A stretch of DNA of 64,000 nucleotides from Scatophagus argus (taxonomy: Eukaryota > Chordata > Actinopteri > Scatophagidae). Positions within the stretch are counted from its first letter, which is position 1; each line of letters opens with the position of its first letter. The notes under the pieces were generated by a model. The model was not told the origin of the DNA, did no database searches, and was given only the letters and a program-made list of their open reading frames with translations. Position numbers and translations under genes: made by a program. Positions 20,677 to 33,500 of the stretch are shown in pieces. Where the stretch lies: contig NC_058516.1 in the NCBI RefSeq assembly GCF_020382885.2, positions 5,116,594-5,180,593 on the forward strand, read 5' to 3'.

Positions 20677-21272
20677 ATAAAAACCAAGACAGAGGAACCC
20701 AGTTAAGAGCCTCTGGCCGAGGGAACATCAGCTCAGTGGCAAAGACGTTTACTGTTCTGAACTACAGCAGACACTGAAAAGAGAAGCAGCACTTTTCCAC
20801 AATTATGGAGTACAATGGTGCTGCTGTGTGGCTCGCTGTCTGGTGCAAAGGGAACTCTATCTACTGCAGGGCACAGGAAGTCGAGCCTGAGGGGGAACAT
20901 TTGATGAACAGCCGAGAAAAGATATTGAGCCATTATTATGGCAGTGGTGTTGGTCAGGAGTTGTACCTGTCGTATTTGTGATAGGGATATTTCCTCTGCA
21001 AATTTAAAAAAAAACAACAAAAAAACAAACAAAAAAAAGCCTTTAAATGAATATTTGGTGGCTGCAATATTAGATATTCATGACTGAACATTTCAGGTCT
21101 GTCGTCACTCACTGTCATTGGTTGTAATATAACTGAATACATTAATTAAGTTTGGTAAGTATTTGCATGTTTTAAATTTTCTATATTACATGCAAGCTTT
21201 GAGAAATTAAGTAGCTATTTCCTTTAACATGGTTCACAACCTTAAAGCACTGGGCTGACAAAGTAGCATCTT

Positions 21273-21498
21273 AAAGGTCCAGAATCGATGCTTTAGGGGC
21301 ATCTGTTGGAAGAAAGGAAATATAATATTCATAATTGTGTTTTCATTTGCACATAATCACCTGACACGGGAAGAACTGAGGGGTGTTTGTGTTTGGTACC
21401 ACACCAGCCCCGTCCTGTTCAGAAAAGAAATATGATTCAGTTGGTTGCAATCTGCAATCTCACCACTAGATGCCACTGAACACCACACACTGAACTTT
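21273..21498. mobile_element. MITE-like DNA transposon, second copy
   Basis: It begins AAAGGTCCAGAATCGATGC and ends CACACACTGAACTTT, giving imperfect terminal inverted repeats. It contains GGAAATATAATATTCATAAT, TTTCATTTGCACATAATCAC and CCACTAGATGCCACTGA, a set common to a widespread fish repeat. It is longer than the copy at 14923. No open reading frame. Confidence 0.7.
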
Positions 21499-22873
21499 GA
21501 AGAACCAGTAATTTTGCAAAATACAGATAATTTATTTCTCCATAGTTCCTTTATAATTAATTCTAAATAAAATCATTTATTAGGATATTAATTTTGGAGG
21601 ACAGGAGTTCTCTGTCTCTTGGTGTCATTCAAATGGATTTTTACTATTCAAAAAACTGCTTCCAAGTTCTTGGTTGTAAACCAACACAGATTTTCTCAGA
21701 TGTGCAACCGGTATTACAAGCAGTTTTACAGGGTTGTTAGTCTGACAGAATAATTTTAAAAGGTAGACGAGGCCTTTAGCTGAGGACCACCCAAGAGGAC
21801 AGAAGATGTTCAACAGAATATTAACAATACGGTTTATTTTGCTTTAAAAACTATTATTTATTATTATTTAAATTATTCTTTCTTTTATTTTTGTCTTTCT
21901 CTGACTTGCATACATTTGTTGTCAGCTGCTGCAGTGGATTGTTAGAGATGAATATATTATCAGAGGCTTGAATTCTCCCCTTTAGCCCCCGAGGAAGCAA
22001 CTAATCCTTTCCTCTTCGACAGATGAAGTAAATGTCACCTCATACATAAACACTTTCAAGTGGCAGGTGATTTGTTTTCTCTTTCAAAACATAAAAAACA
22101 GAGCCTTAAAAACAACCGCCAGGCTCTTGGTTTCATGGTATCCTGTGAAGACTTCTGTTGAATAGGATAAAGCCTGGCATTACGACCCGATAAACTTCCC
22201 TCTCTATCATCTCTAAGTCTATGCTCCGAGCTCACATGATGAAATGGAGAAAGCAATGACTGGAATGTGGAATTTGGTTACACGGATTTCAACACATAAA
22301 GCATACTGCAAGCAGACACTTGCCACCGTGTGTGCGTGTGTGAGTGTGTGAGTGTGCAGGGGTGTGCGTCTTTAATCCTTGAAAAGGCTGGCAGTGACTG
22401 GCCCAAAAATCGGATGTTTTCTCATTCGAGCGTTTCCCAGACACACCTCTTTCTCCTTTCTCATCGCTGTCGGCCTCCCGTCTCTCCTCTTCTTCTATTC
22501 CCGTCTGTCCATCTTCCCCGTAATTTATTTTACAGTCGTCTGTAACTGCTTTGCCCTGGGACAGGGGAAAAAAAAATCATAATTTCAAAAGATGTAAGCT
22601 CCCCTCTGCTGTTCACCTCTTCTTACCTTCCCCTCCTCCCCATCCTACAGACACACATGCCCACAGCCTCGGGGCCATATAGTTAAGAAGGTATGTAAAG
22701 TTTGTCATTTTTAGGACCTTGACTGGCCAAACAAGAGGAAGAAAGAACCAGAAAAAGAGGTGAGAGGGGGATGAAAGAAGACAACAGTCAAGCTTGATGA
22801 AGTGTGAAGGAGTAAAGGGAGAAAAGGTGCTTGGAGCTGCAGGTGTGACAGTAATTTGGGGCTTTATTTGTTC

Positions 22874-22875
<2 letters not shown>

Positions 22876-22912
<37 letters not shown>
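22876..22912 (+). repeat. (CT)n(CA)n microsatellite
   Basis: A CT run is followed directly by a CA run. Confidence 0.9.
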
Positions 22913-22914
<2 letters not shown>

Positions 22915-24594
22915 GAAGACTAGTCTTGACATTGGAACAGTGCGCACCGGGGTGAAGGGTAAGCAGCAGGAATTGGGGTGCAGCTGACATAAAGCAGAAA
23001 AAGCAGAGTGAGTGCGAGAGAGACAGCAAAGGTATTAGCAGCTCATAAAAAGGCACTCAGAGGTGCAGTTAAGCCACTCACACATTCATCACCGCTGGCT
23101 GCTACTGAACACACACATTTTTAAAGTCTCAATGGCAAGCTGCTGCCACTACGAGGAATTACAAAGATGGCAGGATAAAAATGAATGTGTGAGAAAGGAA
23201 AGCGTGATAAGGAATGTGGGAGGATAATCTGATTTTAGAGCTGACGGTTGAACCTGTTTCTTGTCAGCAAGAACGTCTTCTTGGAAAGTTATAAAAACAT
23301 ACAGCTAAAAAAGCCTCTCCAGAGAATTTAAATCACATGAAAAGAGGATGGTGGTATGTCTTAAGAGAAAGTGTGTCAGTGCCAAGGCGCTGCCTGCCTC
23401 TCTAGTCACTGCATAGCCTGCAATTTCTTGGGGAAAGAAAAAAAAGAGTGTGCCAGTATAATCAGCCATAACGCACGAATCATCCCTTTCAATCCTTCAC
23501 TCCGCCCACAAGATACAATCCTTCCATTCTTGTATTTTTTCTCATTCACTCCACCAGGATGTCTATGAGCAGGACGCACATTCACTCTGTTTGGACAAGA
23601 ACTTAATACCAAAAGCTGGACACTTTTTTAAACCTCCTGCTTTCCATTTTTTTTTTTTTTTGGTAAACTCCTTTTAGGAACAGGATTTGGAATAAGCTCT
23701 TCCTCTTTTCTCTCTCTCTCTCTCTCTCTTTGATGCTTTTCTCAGGATCAGACAGCCTGACAGAGAAAGTTGTGACAGATTTAGAAAGAAAAAAAAGAAG
23801 TCCAGAGCGAGACAGACTGAGCTTTGCCCTGGAGGTTTCTGAGGAGGAAGCAGGAGACAGATAAAGAGGCAGCGATAATCTTGGGGAGAGAGACAGACAG
23901 ACAGAGGGAGGGAAGTGCACAGCTGTTGTGCGAAAGAGAAGGGAAAACAGAGATAAAGAAAGCGAGGACGTGCACAAGTTTGAAGGGCGAGGAGAAGAGA
24001 CTGACAAGGGCAACCAAGGCTGGAAAGAAAAAGGGTTATACATGGGAGAGTCAGCCAATAATAGGCAGAGGTTGAGGAAGAACTCACCGTGAAGGTCAAG
24101 AAAGACATAAAGAGAAGAACAACTGATGAGATAAAAGGGGAACAGAGACAAATACTGATTCGAAGAAGTGAACACACACCTGACATCAACTTAAACAAGA
24201 GAGAATGGAGACACACCAAGACGAGAGGAAAGACTTCCTCTGAAGTGGATTAAAAAAAAGAAAAAGAAAAAGGAGCTGAGCTCTCTGTGAGGCAAAGAAG
24301 AGGAGACGATTTCCTCATCATGTTTTATTCAGCTGGTTTCCCAAATTCAAACAACCTGCGCCGGAAGAGCAACTTCGTCCCAGGATAGAATGAAGAGAGG
24401 AGCAAAGAGATACCTGCCGAGTCTGTGATACCCTCCTGCTCCTCCTTTTCCTCCTGTTCACCTCAGACTCCTCCACCTGCCTCTCCTCCTCCCTGCCTTT
24501 CACTTTACATCCTGATTTAAATTCACTAACCTCCCTCTTCTCTGTCCTGAGATCTCCTCTACTCTCTTTCTCTTCTCCCCCTCATCTCCTCACT

Positions 24595-27500
24595 ATGTGG
24601 ATACCAGCTTTGCTCTTATGGATTCTTAATATTGGCAATTTGTGCTCAGGACAAGACTACACAGACTATTACGAAACTGGAGACATGGGCACCGAGGTGA
24701 GACATTTCATTTCCATCTATAAAAAATGTGTGCTTATCCTGGATTCAAATATTGCTGTATCACTTCTCATTGGCTTTAGACCAAGCAGCTACAAAGGAGT
24801 TTCACTAACTTCTACAGTTTATAAAGGATTCTGTGTCACTAGCAGTATGGTTGCACATTACAACCAGCTGAACACCCCTGGTATGGTGGTTGCAAAAAAC
24901 ACAAAATGTTTTCTCTGGAGCCAGTGTTTGGTTTTGATAAAGAAGTGTGAGCTTGATCAGTTTTCATGGTTAAGGATGTCTGATTGCACCGAAAAAATAT
25001 GAAATTGATGTGGTTAATAGATAGACAGTTAGATAGATAGATAGACATGCTTTATTGATCTCAGGCTGGGAAATCACAGATTAATTCTGTAAATAACAAA
25101 AACACTAACAAAAAATTCAAAATGGCTGACTTCCTGTTGGGTTTAGGTCATGACATCAGGGATGTAAATGAAATGCACTGCGAATCAACCTAAATCAACC
25201 TAAAAACTCAACCTACACAGTGGACCTTTAAATTATTATTATTAATGTCTTCATACAGGTGACACATTAAAAAAGAAAAAGTGAATAAACTGGAGCAGAA
25301 AGATAATGCAGATGCTGCCAAGGCGTGAACAAGGCGTGATCAATGAAAAAAGCCACGAGACCTCAACCTAAATGCACACCTTTGGGTGATTTTGTGTGTT
25401 CTCCCCCATCACCAAAACACAAAATGAGAGAATATCTTTTTAGACATGTTTTTAGACCCCGCAATCCTGCGCAGAATAAGCGGTGGTAGTTAATGGATGG
25501 ATGGATGGATCTTTTTGGAAGAATGCTGTTAGTTAAGCTAGTAAAACACTGTTTATTCAGGAAGTCTCATTGAGATCAAGATCTCTTCTACAAAAGAGAC
25601 AAAGAAAGTAATTGTATACAACTTCTTAACAAGGCAATCCACACACCCAATGATCCATCCAGTGGTTTTAGGGTAGCGGTAGTTGCATGAGCATACAGGA
25701 TATCTCTATAATCCACTGCAGTGAGTACAGTGGGTCATAAAATGGTTTCCAAGTTGTTCAGTTTTCAAGTTAAGTGGGGGTTTTGTTTGGTAATCTTCCA
25801 TCTAACCAAAAGTGTTTTCATAATACCATAATTTATGCATTAAATTTACATCGACTGCAGTGTGGAGAATATCAAGGCTCTGTGCTTTTATGAAATGAGG
25901 ACCTTTTTGGAGTTTAGAAAGTGTCCTCAATTAAAAAAAAAAAAATAATTTGTGGTGGAGCTGATTTGATGTTATCACTTGCATCAAAACAGACATTACA
26001 ATGTTCCAGTTGAAAATAAATGTGCATACCATGTATAGAGTAAGGGGCCTAAAATTTATCCTTGTGGAACACCTTTGACTTGATCTGACACTACGAGTAA
26101 CCAGGGTTAAACAGTTTTTTTAAAACCAACGGGAAGCAACTTCTTTAGAAAAATATCAAGGTCAAGGCTCAGGTTGTACAATGAAACGTAAGCTGTAGTC
26201 CCTTTATGCTACACACAAAAAGAATCTATTATTAATGGTGGGGTGGGGAGGATGAATTGAGGAGTCATGATAGCCCAAAGGCTTATCACGAAGCTATTAT
26301 GATTAATAGAATGAAAAGCCTTTGAGAGGTCTACAAAAGTGCAGCACAATGTTGCATTTCACCAAACGAGTTTTCCACAACATTCACTGGAACTATGAGC
26401 TGTACTATAAAACTATATGAGCGGGTCTAAAGCCAAACCACTGTGGCAGAAGGACATGAATTCTCTGTGTTCATGAGTTGACCAGTGATCCTAGGAGTTC
26501 ATACAGGCAGGTATTAGATTATTAAAATCAACTAAATTGACTGGCAAAAACACTGCGAGCAGTCATAACTATCTGAAACTAATCTAAATGACTAATAAAA
26601 ACAATTAAAGCCTGAGCCTGAAGTCTGAGTTCAGCTTGAGCAGAAAAAAGCAGTGTCATGTTTCCTTTTTGTAAAGTTATGACTTGTTACTGTGACATAA
26701 TTTCAAATGTAGCAATGAGAACAGTTCTGTATAAAAGACAAGATTTGGTGTCACTTCATTGTGAGATTCTCTTTATGGAAACCACTGGGTGCTCGGTTAC
26801 AAGTTCTGTTGAATTCTGACAGGCTGTTTCTTCAGTGGAAGACTCTGTGGTTAAAAGCTTCCTTGTGAAATGTGTTTCAATGGCAGTGATTCATGACACA
26901 TACATCATTTATTGATGTCAGAGTAGAGGCATCCGGGAGCGTCATGGGGGAATTCCAATCGTATATTTTAATGTGACAGGCCGGATAGAAGCAATTAAAA
27001 AAAACAAAAGAAAAATGTGTATGTAACAACAGTTTCAGACACAAAATGGTTATACAGAGGAAGAGAGAGTGAGTGACAAAGGCATAGGTGTGTGCATGTA
27101 TGCGTGTCTATGTGCCAGAAGTATGTAATGTTGGTCATCATGACCTCATAGTCCCACAGCGATGACCTCATGTCATGTGATCACTTAACCACGCAAAGAG
27201 CAGAGAGAGAGAGAGTGCAAAAGAGGAAATATGAGAAGACTCTGGCATCCTTAACTGTGTCATGACAAAAATATTGTTTAGAGATTCGCCAACATTCTCC
27301 AACAGCACACTATTAGTTAAAACTGGCTTGAAAGAGTAATACTATTATTTGCCTAATTTTAAGGAAAAGATTTATTCCAATTTTATTATTTTATTTTTTA
27401 TTGTTTTAACCAATAATGAACTTTGTAATGGGTTTACACTTATTTAAATTCTATTACACTCATCCGTATGGTCTTTATAGTTGTGTCTCTGCAGTCACAG

Positions 27501-30500
27501 TTACGGAAACTTCAGTGATAAATTGGCCCAGCTCAAATATAATATTAAATTTGTCTGCACTGATCAGTGATGCTGCAAAAAGGGCAAATAAACGGGCCAG
27601 TCTGGCCTCTACTCCAACTTTTGCAGGCAACATAATGACTAAAAAGCAAAACTTTTAAAACAATTTTTAAGAAAGATTTTATTTTCCAGTTCCTGCAATG
27701 AAAGAGCCAAGAAGTCAACTATGTCTTTTCCATTTGTTTAAAACAGATCAACTTTAATTTTCAAAATGCTGTTCACCAGTGTCCTCCAGATAGATAAGAA
27801 TGTCTAATATGGCTGCCAGACAAGGTTATGTTGCCTGAAACAAAGCTCAGGAGAATGAAAATGTAATAAGATATGCCGTGTTAGCAGCTTGGCCCTTGAG
27901 ATGGCAGCATCGGTCAATCAGTTTTGGTAACTACATTCATGTTGCCCTCATGATAAACTGGAATTATTTTGGTGATTCCAGATGTTTTGTCTAACACCAT
28001 CATCAGATCAAAATTTCTACTTGCCCAATGCTTTGCTCTATAGCCAGATATCTGCAACATTAATGACAGAGCCTCAGCTGTACATTGTGATTAGTGCTTA
28101 TTAGCAAATGCTAGCATGCTATCACACTGAACTACAGTGCTAAACACTTTATATGATCTGGTTTAAATACAATTATTGTTTTGGAAGAATTATTGTTAAG
28201 TTACTGTGAAACCTGATGTCTGAGGTGAGCAAAAGAAAACAAATAAGGCAAAACAAAGACAGCACTGACACGCAAACAGAAAGGGGAGGACAAAAATGAC
28301 AAATGAGATTGAGGAGATGGATAAAGAGGGGGGTGGGGGGGTGACAGAGGAAGAAATAAATGGAGAGACTGATAAGAAGAGAGATCTGGTTTGTGTTTAG
28401 GTTTTGCCAGCTGTACCAGTCTGCTCCTTCTCAGCCTGGGAAACTAAACAACCACACTCACTCCCAGGAGGAATTACTGTGTGACACTCAACTCCCAGCT
28501 GACATCGTCCCCACAGACGATAAAGAGGCCTCTACACAATTAACCTTTTATCTTTCATCTTACTGTACTTCCACAGAGTAGAAGACATCCATCTAACGTG
28601 ACGGCAGAAAAATCATTATGGGGATGACTCACAGTGGGAATGGTTTATAGAGCGATACACTGTCAACTGAGATTTCCTGCATGGACCTGATCCCCCACAT
28701 CAAAGTCCTCTGTGTACAATAACAATAATAATAACGTTGGTGTTGGCTGACAATCTCCAGCCTGTTTGGTCTATTTAAGCAGATGTAATGTGGCATTTAA
28801 GGACTCCTCAGAAGCTCTTATGTATGGAGACTTGGTCATGCAGGGCACCAAAAAAGGTTTGGAGTTTGGAAATGACAGAAAAGACTGACAAGGTCCCAAA
28901 AAATTATTCCATATTAACAAACTGACTATTTTCAAATGATATGACACTGACTTCCTATGGAAGGGAAACACAAAGAGAGAAGAGCACAAACAGCAGCACT
29001 AGGACCAAAAGAGAGCACAGACTTTATAGCCTCTTAGTGTGTTTGAATGGAACAATGTGTGTGTGCAGGTGAGGAGAGGACACAAACCCATAATAACTAA
29101 CAGTAGCCGACAGCAACATGTTACAACACATTGGTAGCTGAGGTATTCACTGTTTATCCAGCTCAAACAAGCAAAGCTTACACAATAAATTTTACAGAAT
29201 GCAATAGCTTTTTCTCAAATAAACATGACTTAAAAGAATCGTCCTCAGTTGTAACATTTCAAAGTTTAAAGACTATTGCATATTTATGTATTTCTATTAT
29301 GTTAAACAGGCCAAAACAGGATACTGACTCTGGAATTTATCACTTATGAGCCAAAGGCAACTTTTAGCCTGTTTATTGCCTCAATTGATATTTTTCCCCT
29401 CTTGAAGATGTTATCTATGAACACGGCACTTCGTGGCAACATTAGACAGTAAAGTTGCATTAATTAAAGTCACATTTGTCGATATGATTCCTTGCTGTCT
29501 TTCAGGCTCCGGCACTGTCAGATGGCCAGCCCAGTTTGGATACAGTGAGGAGTGTGGATCAGCTGTTACAGCTTCTGTATCCAGAATACAGTTTGCTTCA
29601 GCACTGCCTGAGAAAGAAATCATGGCGCGACTCCTATGCCTCCTCTTTCCCCTCTTTTTCCACCTCCTCAGCAAGCCCTCTGGTCCACTCTAACGATGAA
29701 GATCTGTGGGGTCAGCCAAGGAATGAGCCTCTTTACAAAGTGGATGGGACTTTGGGAGGTAAACACTGACATATTGTCCAAAAGAACTATACAAACGTAG
29801 TACAAACTGGTGGTTTTGGAGATAAGCATTTCAGAGAAGCAACTCACTTCCAAAATGTGTCAAACCTACTAGATTTGCTCCAATGGTGTCTGAGATCTTA
29901 TGTTAACTGTATTTTATTTAATAATAGGCTCTTCAACAGGTAAGTCCACAGTATTTTAAAACAACAGAGTGGAGTCCAGTGTGCCGAAGGCAGACAAAAG
30001 TAGGTGGTAAAGGCCAGAAATGAAAAAAAGAAGTGAAGTTGGAAGGAAAACAGCAAAACAAAAAAACTGCACCATTAATGCAATATTGGAGAGGTTGATG
30101 TTTTCCTGCCATCACCCCAAACCCACTAACAGTGAAATCAAGAGCCAAAAGCTCCCTCTGTCAGCAAACAAAATCCAGTTACTTAATCACATATGTTTTC
30201 AGTCATCCTAGAGGAGATCCAGAGAACCTCATGCCAGCCCAGAGAGGTTTGTGTCGAGGTCGCCAAAGAATACCCAGAATCCACCAGCCAATTCTACCTC
30301 CCTCGCTGTGTGGCGCTGCATCGGTGCGGTGGGTGCTGCACCAACGAGGCCTTTTACTGCACCAATACAAGTCACACGCTTGTCAACAAGACAGTAAGTG
30401 GTGCATCTGGGTTCTCGTGTCTACCCTGTTTATCTCCACGTCACTTTGTAGCAATTTATCACAAGACTGTGTTGATATTTCCTCTTCCACCTCAAAGTGC

Positions 30501-33500
30501 CTCAGAAAAGAGGACAGAAACAAATGGTCACAGTTACATAATACCCCCCTCTGTATCACAACCCGCCCTACTGCAGTGGGACGCCCTTTGGCTACAATTG
30601 GACATCAAGTTAACACAATACAGTCATGCAAAGTTGCACAATCTCGCAACCATTACATCAACTGCTACACATCAGCAGAAACACTTTTGGTAGTATGAGC
30701 AATACTGTAGTAGAAGAGGAAGACAAAATAGTAGAAAAAGTACTTTTTAACGCAATCCACAGTTTCGTGCTTGCACACTCCCATACACACTGAAACACAC
30801 ACACTCTCTAACCTCCTTCTGTGTTCTGCCAGCTGATGGAGCTGACCCCGCCCAGGATGGACCGCTCTGTCGTCATGGTAACCTTTATAAACCACACTTC
30901 GTGCGAATGCCTCTCCAAGCGGCCACTGCACTCCATCATAAGGCGAGCCGCAACAGATCATCTGTGAGTGAGAGGAGTGACGTGAGTGTGTGTGTGCCTG
31001 CAAAGATTTCTGAGTCATTTTTCCTGTATCCATGCATTTATAATATATGTGTGTGTGTGTGTGTGCATGTAGGTGTTCCCCACCAGAAGTTCCCTGCGCC
31101 ACTGGCTCATTATGGGATCCAGTGAACTGTGTGTGTGTGTCTACAGATGCCATAAACTATTCTGAGACTGGTAAGTGTGCATCAGTCACACTGGTCAAAT
31201 GATTCAGTTCCTGCTCTGACAGCTGCATATTCACTTTAGATCAGCCTTAAGGGGTTTTAAAATAAGACATCTCTCTTATATCAGTTTTTTTCTGGCTTTT
31301 CTCTAATGCTGGTTTTCTTGTGAAATACTGGATACTTTTAGCTCTAAAAGAAATTACACTGTTTAATGTTAAGGAGCCAAAAAAAACTTTCAAGCTTGGA
31401 GTTTCGAGGGCCTCGTCCAATACTTCACCAAATGAAAAAACAAGCTTTGCACTCATCAAATGCTGGAAAGCTGTAAGCAAGGACAAATCAGCCTTTGGAT
31501 AGCATGATGATACAGCGGCGTTTTCAGTATTTGACACAAGATGGCAGAAACCTTAAACCTTGAAACAAACACAACACCAGGTAGTTTCCACCTCCTGCAG
31601 AGTTTGGAAGCGGAAAAAGATCCTTTCATTTCCAAAAATGTTCCCTTGTTGCATTGTGAAACCGTGAACAGGACTGTAAACTCTCAACTCTAAACATTAA
31701 TAGCATCAAAAATGTGGCAACACTTCAGCTGGACAGGTTTTGGGATGTAAGCCAGATTTTGGTTTGGTTTTAAAGAAATTTCTTTTCAAAAACTTCACCA
31801 CAAGAGCCAAAGGATGATGATACTGATGCCTGCACGGCAAATGAAATTATCCGAAATGAGTTACCCCTGAGGTAATGTTTATTCAACTGTAACGTGAGAA
31901 GTGAAAGTGTCTTTGTGGCATTTTACTTGTACAATCATGCTCTGAACTACATTGCCTTCCATCTGTGCCTTCTTTTCTTTATCTAATTATAAACTGGGAA
32001 ACCATACTTATCAGATTGTTTTAACAGACCAAGAACAGATACCAATTGAAAAAGTCTGAATGATGGGAAATACAAACTCATTCATAAATGTAGCTGCATG
32101 TGTGACTACCGACAGCACGTGAAAGATTATCCCAGCAATTTACTGGGAACTGTGTGTAAAAGAGGTTTTAGATTAGCCTGTAATGTGCTAACTAGCACAA
32201 AACAAAAAGTACAGCTGAGGATGATGGGAACGTCAGCATGTTTTAATACAGGTGTTTGGACATAAACCTCAGTATTTTACAAATTTAATTTTGACCCAAG
32301 GATGCCACTAGATGGAAAATCAAGGGATCACCAAAGTACTTTTGGGATAATGAATATCTGTACAAAATTTCACAGTCATCCATTCCACAGTTTTTGAGGT
32401 AGTTCAGTTTGGACCAAAGCGCCAAACTGATCTACATACCAACATCACCATCAAAAACAGAAAGACACAACAACTGAGAAAAGAAACGACTAAAATACCT
32501 TTTTTTTTCCATCTCCATGTGGCTTCCAGAGGCGCTGGACTCAGGTCTGCTGGCGCTCTGTGGGCCCAACAGAGTTCTGGATGAGTCCACCTGCGAGTGT
32601 GTCTGTCGAAACGGACTCACTGAGGACAGCTGCGATCCAGGCTGGAAACTGGACCACAACACCTGTAAGGAGGGTTTCAGATATATATATAAAAAAAATT
32701 GCATTACAGGCCTGCTGCTATTTAAAAGCGAACAAATGTTTTTTTGTGTGCATGCATATACAGCATGAATTAGATTTCTCTTCTGGGTTTCACATTTACT
32801 GTTATTACACAAAACTGCTAAGAAAAGGGCTGTCATTCTGAAACCAACCAGGCAACACTGAATCAGAAAGGATAAACACAGATAGGGGAAGCTTTGGGAA
32901 GAACATCTGCAATAACAAGTCAGAACTTGACCACCAACACAAACAGAAGTTCACAATTCAGTATCTGATTCGGGGGAGATTTAGGGTTTTTTTTTTCTTG
33001 TTTCTCATTCTCATGTTGAACTCTTTCTCCTCTCAGGTGAATGCCAGTGTGAAGGTCAAGGTGATGGGAAGTTGTGTCCCACCGGCCAGCGGTGGGATGA
33101 GGAGCTGTGTGGCTGCGTGTGCGCTGCAGAGTGTCCCGGTAACCAACCCCTCAACCCCGACACCTGCCTGTGTCAGTGCAGAGAGAGTCCACAGTCGTGT
33201 CTGCGGCAGGGCAAGAGGTTCAACTCCAATACCTGCAGGTAGGCTTACAGGAAGGACGGGATCTGCTGAAAGTGACCTTGAACAGCATCAAAATATTTCT
33301 CACTCAGTCCTGTTAGTGTCTCCAAGTGACAGAGCCCAAAGTTGTGCAGTACATCACACAATAAGATGGCTGTAAATAGTGCTTATACATTCCCTTCAAT
33401 TCCAAAAACAATTATCTAAGTATGGTTTCCAGGTTATGACCTAACAATTCATTTGATTTATTACTTCCTCTATTCCTACTTCCACAGTTGGGTAAGATAA

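Larger units (their letters stand above)
20680..24590. other. Intergenic DNA and 5' region of vegfc
   Basis: No supported coding exon between the stoml2-like pseudogene and vegfc. It holds a MITE-like element (21273-21498) and several dinucleotide runs. From about 23700 it is strongly purine-rich, switching to pyrimidine-rich just before the vegfc start codon. The stretch 24300-24594 is probably vegfc promoter or 5' untranslated sequence, but the transcription start is not visible. Confidence 0.5.

Noticed and set aside
22613-24219. Long open frames in the pyrimidine-rich minus strand before vegfc
   Set aside because: Low-complexity CT/GA sequence gives Ser/Leu/Phe-rich peptides with no domain or splice support.
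30132-30698. 188-residue open frame overlapping vegfc exon 3 in another frame
   Set aside because: It overlaps the cystine-knot exon out of frame and runs into intron; no similarity.
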